The position numbers and the translations under genes are program-made. A DNA stretch of 64,000 nt from Armillaria gallica (Eukaryota > Basidiomycota > Agaricomycetes > Agaricales > Physalacriaceae), in the NCBI GenBank assembly GCA_037576215.1, contig JBANDB010000009.1, positions 558,001 through 622,000 on the forward strand, in the 5' to 3' direction. A model generated the notes under the pieces. The model worked only from the letters and a program-made list of their open reading frames with translations. It was not told the origin of the DNA and did no database searches. The first letter of the stretch is position 1, and each line of letters starts with the position of its first letter. Shown piece by piece: positions 55,726 through 64,000 of the stretch.

Positions 55726-58700
55726 CCATGATGGTATGTGGCCTCTTGCTCAGTTTTGGTCTGCTGACTGACTTGAATCACAGAAATTATGCCTCTGAGC
55801 AGCTCTCTCTGTTGTTCACTGGTGTTCCATGTGGTACTTGGCTACTCAGGCCTGGCTACCATTTGTTATCTCCAAGGCCCTTCAACTCCTCACCCTTGCA
55901 TCATGAAACTTGACTGTGTTCCTTGTCATGTCCTTGGATATTGTCACTGCCATTGCCCGACTTGAGGGATGATGCTTCAAGATCACCAGCCTTTTATTAT
56001 ATATCATTAGACCGTTATTTACTCAAATTGAAATTTCCAACATGATACTGACATCCGTTAACTGTGAGCCTCTCTGAAGAATAGGGGATTCTACTTCTTC
56101 TCTTTTTGTTTACACTTGAGTTTCATTCACCTTGTCCTGATCATCATAAATTTTCTCAGTTGGTTGATACAGGCTCAGTAACACTATTTTGTTGTATCAT
56201 TTGATGCATCCTGTGCCACCTATGCAGAGCAGCCCACCCAATTTTCAGGACTCAGATCTGCCACACCCTGCAATGGCTCACTGCTTCATTGATCGCAGTA
56301 CCACAGGCTACACTGTTCACAGTGATGACTACATAAGTGAGGGGTCATAGTAGTATTCCAGTCAACTCCAGAAGGACATAAGTCACGGAAAGGCTTTTGA
56401 AGCATCGATCACAGTGGGACAATTCACAATTTGAAGGTCTACCTATTTGCCATTCACAGTGACATAATATGGCCAGGGGTGTCTGAGCAATGCTCAAGAA
56501 CTCTAACTTCAAAAACCAAATTGAACCGAATGCCACTCTTTGTGTGCTCACCCTTATGCAACTTCAGTACTTATATTCCTGACATCCCCAAAAACTGTAC
56601 ATGCAAATCTGTGGCCTGCTGAGCCTCAGTAGTACCTGCTCAGATGTAGAAAGGACAGACCTCACATGCTAGCATCTTCCATCAAATATATCCATTCTGC
56701 TTACCACGATTTCTCGACGACTTCAGTATGAAACACAAAAATGCAAGCTGGTGACTGCATAGTGCCGGGTGAGTCTTTGCACTTTTGGAACAAATCTACT
56801 GGAACACATGATGCTTCAACTATGATTTTGGAGCAAAGTCTCCCCCACTGCAAGATCAACATCAGCACTCGCAATGGACCCTAGTCACAAAAGTATACTG
56901 ATCACTAAGCAAATATGACCTGTTAATGTTGCAGCTGTTTCATATTGGTTTCATAGATCAGTGCTAGCATGCATCTTCCAAGGTACTCCACAACTCGCTA
57001 GTATTATGGGTCTCTGATGGTGATGCGTAGGGACAAAACAATATAAACGAAAGGAATACAATACAAGACTAATGTTGTTAAGATCGGGACTTGACCTGGG
57101 TCGGATGTAGTATTTCATTGGATGGATCAGACAGGTAGTGGTAGAAATATGGCAGTTCAGTAGTGTGGATGGAGGCACCTGGTTCAAAACAAATCAAAAT
57201 TTCTCAGAAATACCGCACCCATAGCCAAAAAAAAAAACCCAAGCTTTTCCCATGGTTTCCCCTCCCCTGCCCACCTGGTCCTAGAGAGGACAACAGAGGT
57301 ATCCCAGAAACAGGTGTCATCATCGCAAACTCTGCCTGCTTGAATAGTGGAAATTCATTGGCCTCAATCTATTAACAAAGAAAGTACGAAGACTAGTACT
57401 GTACCAGATGCCAATGAAGATGACTCACCCTCTCTAGTGGCTGTGTAGAAGAGTAGACGACTCGTTCGAGTCAGTGGAATACCTTGAGGGAAAGCTCCTG
57501 GAACTGTGCAAAGTACACCAGGGTCCAGTAGTTGTCGCAATATGCAGGACATGAATCTTAAAAAGAATGAGGGCAGGAGCATGTGCCCTTAGCCCTTAGC
57601 TTTCAAGCTTACTAGTACTAGCATGGTAGCGACAAGATGAGGCTGTTCCTGTAATGGCACATGGTTTCATTGCAGGAGACCATGGTGGCTGGAAGCAAAA
57701 GAGCAGTCAGCATTTTGGCAATGCCAGGGCTAAGGACCAAGTAATGGACTGGTAACTCCGGTGCTGGGACAAATTCGGCAACCATTCCCGAAACTGACCT
57801 TCATGTAGTAGAAGTGTTTTACACTTTGCTGCCTGCCTTGGATCTGCTATTCTTATCATGTACAGGCTGCCTATTCATAGTCAACGTTTTATGCTAAAAT
57901 TCTCGCTTTGAGCAATCAAGCTCAAGCATGAAGATGAAATCAAATGGAAAGCCAATCTCGAGGCAAGCCAGTGTCACTAAACTTCGCCAGCTGTGTTATC
58001 TTCCCTTCTGACACAAGTGTACTATGTTGCCTTCGACACCCTTTTTGTCAGCTCATCAATATCTGACCTTCGGTCATCTGTCCTGGCAATATATCATGAT
58101 TCCTGGGAGATATTGGCTCCAACTTCAAGACTTCACGTACGCAGGGTAACATTTCCAGGAGACGTGATACACATAGTCCCACTGTAATCGCAGACTACTT
58201 TGTGGTGTTACATGCCTGAAATATTTAGTAGCCGAGCATTTTAGATATAATCTTGCAGTGTTGAACGACATGTGTGGAGCAATATCGTTTGTATCATTGT
58301 TTCTCAACATGCTTACTGCTATTCCGCGATATTGACTACCCTCAAGAACTTAATGACAATTTTGCACTCAAGATCTACTTATTCCTAGATAGGTGTGTAT
58401 CCTCGACAACGTTCCTCCTGTATCCATGAAACGCTACTTGCTAAAAACACTTATAACTTTATGCCAGAATGCTGCATCGAATCCATGAATAATGGTAAAG
58501 CTCAAGTTCAACATGAGTAACTCCACTGATCTTGAGTCGCAGCGATAGAAGTATAGATTGGTAGATTTTCGTTCCCTGTGTTATAGTCCTCAGCTGACGG
58601 TGAAGCACATAGTGTTACTCAAAGTAATTCTATGGCAAGCTGTCTCGTGACTGAGATGTTGTGATGTGTACACATGTTTATATCTTTGGGAATATTTAAA

Positions 58701-58806
58701 TGATGCAAATTGACAGCAGCGAAAACAAGAGAGCAAGCCGTTGAATACCCTAAAGATATATTTTGTGGCTGGAAGACGAACACCAACGACATGATGGTAA
58801 GCCCTC
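55726..58806. other. CpG-depleted relic (right part) and gene-poor flank
   Basis: The relic interrupted by the chromovirus continues here. I count 7 CG dinucleotides in 55741-56700 (960 bp). CpG frequency returns to normal by about 57000. No coding frame with a motif was seen up to the 3' flank of the next minus-strand gene; 58500-58800 resembles 42900-43200, the matching flank of copy 1. Confidence 0.5.
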
Positions 58807-59804
58807 TTACACTGCCGCTAGGTCCCGGTACAACCACTCAGACATATTAAGAGCAAGGATGCGTTCCATATGTTGAGCAATCCCCGCCTCCGCACATAAT
58901 ATCTCCTCTTTCACTGCAGAAATCATGTCCTGGAGATACTGCCATGAGCCCAATAACAGAGGAAAATATATAAAATTGAAACCGCACCTGCATGTGTTTC
59001 CGCAAAGCATCAACGGTACGCTGATGCTCGCACGTATCATTCCAATTTTTTTTCAGCCTCGAGATATATTTCAACCATGTGTGCATGTTGGACCACAGCA
59101 ACATATCGTCCGCCTGACGCAGCTCTTGATACAGGGCAAGGGATTTGCATTTTAGTCTGTATCATCGTGAGCTGACATGCAACATTAACTCAAGGGTAGG
59201 GCTTCGCACCGTCACCGTATAGTACGGTTGTACGGGTGCCGTTGTATGGGTACCATATCCATACCGTCAGGGGATTCAGTCCATTTTGGACTATATGGCT
59301 CCTATACGGGTACCTGAAAATGGCCATATTTGTGAGTTTTTTTGAGCCGTCTAGATACAAAACGATGAAAGCTTACCATTTATGCAATAGTTGACCCATT
59401 TTTTGCTCCTATAGGTAACCGTTAGACACCATACGGTAGAAATAGCCATCACCGTCACCGTTCCATCGAGGCCAAAATTCTGATGGTTGATGGCCGTCCT
59501 CCATACGGCCGTATACCGTATACGGTATGGCGCGAAGCCCTACTCAAGGGTCGAATAACACATACAATAAAAGTTGGCTGTTGAATGTCCCCAGCTCTCT
59601 TGCATGGGCATCAAAGATGGTAATTTCTTCTTCGATGCTGAGTGCAAGATGCTGGACAGCAGTACTTGGCTTCAAAGATGGGATATGGATGTGTAGAAAG
59701 GCCCTTCCTGAGAGATAGAGGACGAGAAACAGTGTAGACAGCCAAGCTGGCGATATCGTGGAAGAAATGTTAGTAACTATGGTCTCGGATTTACAGGATG
59801 TCAT
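58807..59804 (-). CDS. Unrecognised 176-residue single-pass membrane protein, copy 2
   Basis: Exons 59804-59566, 59156-58988 and 58929-58807 have exactly the lengths and phases of copy 1 at 43221-43863 (239, 169 and 123 nt), giving 176 residues. The helix is WLSTLFLVLYLSGRAFLHI. SIEEEITIFDAHARELGTFN, ELRQADDM and WLKYISRLKKNWNDTCEHQ align without gaps; the C-terminus, ending RDLAAV, is the most divergent. Intron 1 is 409 bp instead of 56 because a 346-bp MITE lies in it. Conservation of frame and splice phases through clear sequence divergence suggests selection on the protein. Function unknown. Confidence 0.65.
59197..59542. mobile_element. hAT-like MITE, 346 bp, in an intron
   Basis: Perfect 11-bp terminal inverted repeats TAGGGCTTCGC and GCGAAGCCCTA. 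A perfect 8-bp target duplication CTCAAGGG (59189-59196, 59543-59550) shows hAT-type integration. The interior is rich in ACCGTATAC-like palindromes near both ends. It has no transposase gene. Confidence 0.9.
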
Positions 59805-60120
59805 CACGTATAGGGGAACAGGCCAGAGTCCTGTGAGTATAGGTAGTATATCAGTCCCAACATGGACTCCTTATACACCATATGCCATCGTAAAGAAGGG
59901 ACATCTTGGACAGCTTTACCTTACCCCATCTGGACATTCATCGTTAACCTCGTGTACACTTTCACATTTTTCACACCTTCACACCCATCACATTCTCCTC
60001 AAGAGTTACCGCTACTGATGTTGCAAAGATTTCCTTCACATTCTCCTCAATTGGGTCACTGAACAGCAAATGCATCCCTTGATCTAATCGCCGACAAACT
60101 TGCCCATTGGAGGAATAACA
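59805..60120. other. Upstream flank of the second 176-residue gene
   Basis: Promoter region of the minus-strand gene; no other feature. Confidence 0.45.
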
Positions 60121-60602
60121 GGAACAGAGGGCGATGTATATCTATCTTAAGCGTGCGGCTGTAAGTACTATTACAGGTGAACCCGGGAGATACATATATG
60201 GTAAAAATTGTGCGACCGATCACAGTCCGAGTCAGGCAAAAACCTAAAGAACAATCTACTTATAGATCCATAAGTATCTCAGCATCTTTGATCCCATCTC
60301 AGTATTTGCCGGGACGAGGGTTTAGGCCCAGGCCTCAGGAAGATGACATGCCGCGCTTTCTTCCAGTATAGGCTATTGCTTCGTTGCACCATTCCAGGGC
60401 CCTCTATCCGACATCGTGATGAGATCAAATTGAAAGATACCGAGATACTTATGGACCCATAAGCAGATCGTTCTTTAGATTTTTGCCTGACTCAGACTGA
60501 TCGGTCGCACATTTTTTTTACCATATATATATCCCCCAGGCTCACTTATAATAATACTTACAGCCGCTCACTTAAAAATAGATATACCGCACCCTCTGTT
60601 CC
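60121..60602. repeat. Foldback element, about 482 bp
   Basis: Arms of about 170 bp, roughly 80% alike by eye, run from GGAACAGAGGG (60121) inwards and from its complement (60592-60602) inwards. Shared blocks include GCGGCTGTAAGTA, TGTGCGACCGATCA, GAGTCAGGCAAAAA and CCATAAGTATCTC. No target duplication was found and there is no ORF, so the class is undetermined. Confidence 0.65.
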
Positions 60603-61649
60603 CGTGGTGGTACTTTTATTTCAGTCAACAGATGGCGCCGCTATCTGAGAAACAGACTAAGTCTTCGATTTAAGGTGTGAAGTACTACCGGACCGTAATG
60701 GCGCTGCGTTTTAGGCAAGGAAATCCTCCCCCACGCATGGTGCATGCACGTTTTCCACCTGCCCGAGACCCTTGCACGATTCGTCCGCAATGGCTTTTGG
60801 AAAATCAGCGATTCCTTGCCCAAAACACCAAACGACTCGCCGATTATAAGAGCAAGGGACATGGGAGTGAGCAAGATAAGAAACCGAAATACGATACCAG
60901 CATCCCACGACGAATGCCTGAGCAATAGCAGTACTCCTGATCAGTGACGGGAGTGTCGCAGATAGGCCTACGATGTCCAATTGATGCCTAGATAATGGCA
61001 TAACACCGAATATCCAGGACGAAATGATAGTGGGAGAGATATAGCTACTTGACTTCAGTCCAACACGTGCAGACGTTGTATAGCTGAGAGACGACTTTTC
61101 TTTTACTGGAGACGCCCGGATGTAAGTTGAGTCAGGAGGCTATTACAGCCCGAGTCAGGAAAAGAACTGGTGGTGTTAATGTGGGGACTCTAACTGGACC
61201 GAGCGACGATAAACCCGGGTGGAAAATGCCTTTGAATCTCTCCAATTTGTTTCTCGAACATCTTGTATAGCTAAGCACGACCCTCGCGACCCCCTACCGG
61301 TCGACAATATCTGGGCGATCCTCACGAACGTACGTCCTCGAGACTCGAGAGAGCTTTCTGACACATATGGAGGGCCTGGAGCTCCAAATGTTGACAAAGA
61401 TAGTGCGAAAGAAGACGATCATGTGAGCAGACGCGTCGTGGGTTTATTTTTGTCTGCGAGGCCTTCGTCCGAAAGGAGGCATCTAAGGCGGCCTGCCCTC
61501 AAGTCCTCGTGCTTGCTTGTCACTGCGGGCCGCTTTGCCTCGTTATCGGTAATATCAAACAACAAAGGTGCCAAACTTGACTTTGGTTTTCTATTCTGTC
61601 TGACATGATATTCTTTAGTTTTATCGACCGCAACTCAGACGACGAAACT
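60603..61649. other. Intergenic before the last F-box gene
   Basis: A small fragment near 61110-61160 recalls the foldback arm (GAGTCAGGA, CTATTACAG). No gene is supported. Confidence 0.45.
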
Positions 61650-63245
61650 ATGATCACAACCGCATGTGGAGGGCCGTGTCCTCAGTGCGGGTTCGCGCCA
61701 TCTGATCGGCCTCTTCCCAACGGGATCTCAGCAGCTCGACTTCAAGATTTTTTCGCTTGTAACGACGCCCCTGTCGGTGCAGAACGTACGGACCTAGAAG
61801 CCGTTGTTCGTGAGGGGGAGCGATATTCAATTCACCTCCAGAAACGCATATCACTGACCCGAAACACACTGGAATCGCTCTTGGAAGAGCAGAACCGAGC
61901 AGTGAAACATATCTCTGACTCGAAGTTGGTCTTGAATCCCGTCCGTCGTTTACCCCCCGAGATTTTGAGCCATATCTTTCTTTCGTGTCTCCTTCCGGAC
62001 GGCGAGCTGTTAGATCCCAGCGATGGGTTTGAGGAAACTTTAGCGTTGCTGGATTCACTCAACATCAAAAATCCTCCGTGGAACTTATCCTACGTCTCGT
62101 CTCAATGGCGGCAAGCTGTTTTGACCACACCAAGACTATGGTCGTCCATCCGGCTCCAACTTCGCAGATACGAAGGCCACACGGCTTCATTGTTCCGTCT
62201 CGTAACATATCTGGAGAGGTCCGGTACACAAAACCTTACCGTTGTTATCGAGAATGAGACGGATATATCGGACCATCCCGTTCTTCCCGTGATTCTCTCC
62301 ACATCTCCCCGTTGGGATGGGCTCCTCGTTAGTCTTCCCTTCTCTGCATTACGCATTTTCAACCATGTATCCGGTTCATTGAGCGCCTTGACATGGCTCA
62401 GTGTATACCTAGGCGGTGAACCGGATACCGAACCGACAACCATGATTGAAGCGTTCCGGTTCGCACCGCAATTACGGGCGTTAAGACTCATTGGATGGGA
62501 TGGGGCAATCTGTTTTCATGACCTGTTCCATTTTCCGTGGGACCAACTCGCCGAAGCGTTGATACAGGGGAGCAATATGCAGTCCTTCGCAGTCGTGCAA
62601 AAAGCGCCGAATCTGCTGTATGGCAGGTTTTCAGCAGACATAGACTTCCTCTCAGGCACACCGTCTGACTTGTGTTGGCACGCCCATCTCCAGGTGCTGA
62701 CCGTAACCAATAGCCCTGCAGCTTCGCCAGAATGCATAGCCGAGCTATTTTCACGGCTCGCTCTGCCGGGGCTCCTCGAGTTACGTATGGAATTCAGCAT
62801 CACGGAAGAGGATATTGCTTTTCCGGAATTTACTTCTGAGACTGCGCCGATGTTGGAGAATCTGTGTATACAGATTGACAATTCAAAGACTCTCGACAGC
62901 CAAATGTTGACGCGCCTGTTGAAGCACACCCCGCTCCTGATGTACCTGAAACTCAGCGCGAAGGTGACAACCAATGACGTCTTCCTTCAGCTAGGAAGAA
63001 AGAGAGATTTTTCGCGATTGGTCCCTCAGCTATGCAGCATAGACTTGGCTGGGTCCACGTTTGAGTTCGAGGACGCGAGCGATATAATCTCTGGGATGGT
63101 CGCGTCTCGAAGAGAGGCAGTTAACGGGAGTAGGACCTTGCAGGCGCTCATTTTGGATGAGCCTTTGTGTTTTGATGATGACGATCTCTCTGCGAGATGG
63201 GAGAGGCTCTGTCAGGATGGCCTGGATGTTCAGTGTAGTGGATGA
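61650..63245 (+). CDS. F-box protein with N-terminal CxxC and coiled coil
   Basis: ATG at 61650 starts MITTACGGPCPQCGFAPSD. A helical heptad-like region follows (LQKRISLTRNTLESLLEEQN), then the F-box PVRRLPPEILSHIFLSCLLP, the conserved LSYVSSQWRQAVLTTPRLWSS block, and degenerate leucine-rich repeats to the end. It is a single exon of 531 codons, the usual size of this very large Agaricomycete family. An upstream in-frame ATG at 61605 lies in a TTCTTTAG acceptor-like context, so 61650 was preferred. Expected role: SCF ubiquitin-ligase substrate receptor, target unknown. Different subfamily from the pair at 21931 and 27512. Confidence 0.8.
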   Translation: MITTACGGPCPQCGFAPSDRPLPNGISAARLQDFFACNDAPVGAERTDLEAVVREGERYSIHLQKRISLTRNTLESLLEEQNRAVKHISDSKLVLNPVRRLPPEILSHIFLSCLLPDGELLDPSDGFEETLALLDSLNIKNPPWNLSYVSSQWRQAVLTTPRLWSSIRLQLRRYEGHTASLFRLVTYLERSGTQNLTVVIENETDISDHPVLPVILSTSPRWDGLLVSLPFSALRIFNHVSGSLSALTWLSVYLGGEPDTEPTTMIEAFRFAPQLRALRLIGWDGAICFHDLFHFPWDQLAEALIQGSNMQSFAVVQKAPNLLYGRFSADIDFLSGTPSDLCWHAHLQVLTVTNSPAASPECIAELFSRLALPGLLELRMEFSITEEDIAFPEFTSETAPMLENLCIQIDNSKTLDSQMLTRLLKHTPLLMYLKLSAKVTTNDVFLQLGRKRDFSRLVPQLCSIDLAGSTFEFEDASDIISGMVASRREAVNGSRTLQALILDEPLCFDDDDLSARWERLCQDGLDVQCSG

Positions 63246-63706
63246 AAGGTACTGGAAAGATTTCTTTTTTGAACTTGTGAAACATGTAGCATCTCTTGAT
63301 ATTGAAACTAGTTGACAGCAGATAAGCTTTCGTTGCTTTTCCCTTAACATCCTGGGTTCGTAGGAATGACGAAGTATGGTCTTCACAATTGGAGATCCGG
63401 CTGAGGACAGACTATTACCCGAGAGTCTAAGATTAGCGTGAGATACTATGAACCTTTGCGTATGACGCGCTTACAGTGAATGATTCTCGCGAATAGTCCA
63501 ATGCTTCGCCACAGACTAAGTCTCCAGTGTCATACCTTTCCTTCTGGTTCCACCCTTTGTTCACGATTATACTGCCGGGACTGACCAACATCTATAGCAA
63601 AGAGCTTCATGGATACTGATACTGCTACATCTATATTGTTCTCGCGTGTATGATGCGTTCCGGACTAGTTACATAGTTAGATATATCAGTATCATGGGGT
63701 AAATTC
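63246..63706. other. Intergenic between convergent genes
   Basis: Convergent 3' flanks of the F-box gene and the partial DUF6534 gene; no gene seen. Confidence 0.5.
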
Positions 63707-64000
63707 TCAAGTAAATGTCATATTTCCGGCGCTGCCATTTGAACGACCACTTTCCATGACGGAAACAGATACATTAACTTTCTGGAGAGAAAAAAGAGTA
63801 GCATATCTTTGACGTACTCACGATAAGTGTGCCACGTACCGTCCTTGCTACATCACCTGCACCGCTTCTGGAAGTGCGAGAGATAGCCCTAGGTGTCTTC
63901 TCGTTGACGGAATGCCCTTTGGTTTTTGTCGTCCTTTGCGCGTTGCGTGCGTTGAGCCTACTCGGGGTTACATCATTATTCAAACGAGACGGGGAGGTGA
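63707..64000 (-). CDS. DUF6534-type membrane protein, copy 3 (3' end only)
   Basis: The last two exons are visible. One holds NDVTPSRLNARNAQRTTKTK. The other ends SVSVMESGRSNGS...NMTFT at stop 63707-63709. Both match the ends of the genes at 33976 and 37613, including the exon border before the last exon. The rest of the gene lies beyond the window. Confidence 0.65.

Noticed and set aside
57150..57240. GGTTCAAAAC-containing segment considered as a tRNA gene
   Set aside because: No cloverleaf could be drawn: acceptor and anticodon stems do not pair.

Overview
The window is nuclear DNA of a filamentous basidiomycete, most likely an Agaricomycete. The evidence is genes cut by many 50-65 bp GT-AG introns, a set of F-box/leucine-rich proteins, tandem multi-pass membrane proteins of the mushroom DUF6534 type, a fungal-type AAA ATPase, a tiny Cys-rich metallothionein and a Tf1/sushi-type chromovirus. 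No tRNA, rRNA, CRISPR array or prokaryotic operon was seen. Family names come from motif recognition; no database search was run.

Layout. 1-3430: mostly featureless, with one weak Cys-rich ORF. 3431-7700: a glutathione transferase-like gene with an in-frame TAG, an APH-type kinase-like protein lacking its catalytic Asp residues, and a 37-residue metallothionein in three exons. 8365-10969: an aromatic-aminotransferase gene whose ninth exon is split by a 591-bp solo LTR. 12215-18413: an F-box-like protein, a KRE9/KNH-type secreted protein, a dihydrodipicolinate synthase-family aldolase and a small unknown protein. 18802-28726: a large multi-exon F-box protein, then two paralogous F-box-like genes in opposite orientation on either side of a secreted GH5 glycosidase. 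31082-33670: an AAA ATPase. 33976-39644: two tandem DUF6534 membrane-protein genes, with part of a third at the right edge (63707-64000).

43221-59804 holds two copies of an unrecognised 176-residue protein with one membrane segment. Between them lie a hAT-like MITE, a TA-flanked inverted-repeat element, an old CpG-depleted stretch and, inserted in that stretch, a 9.3-kb chromovirus. The chromovirus has identical 519-bp LTRs and a GCTAG target duplication. A second hAT-like MITE sits in an intron of the right-hand 176-residue gene. Past a foldback element, another F-box gene closes the window.

The most interesting points are: the chromovirus primer-binding site is a 14-nt perfect complement of its own predicted RNA 5' end, which suggests self-priming; its LTRs are identical yet pol carries about five single-base frameshifts; the solo LTR disrupts an otherwise intact aminotransferase; several introns use GC donors; and the 176-residue pair is a candidate undescribed family.
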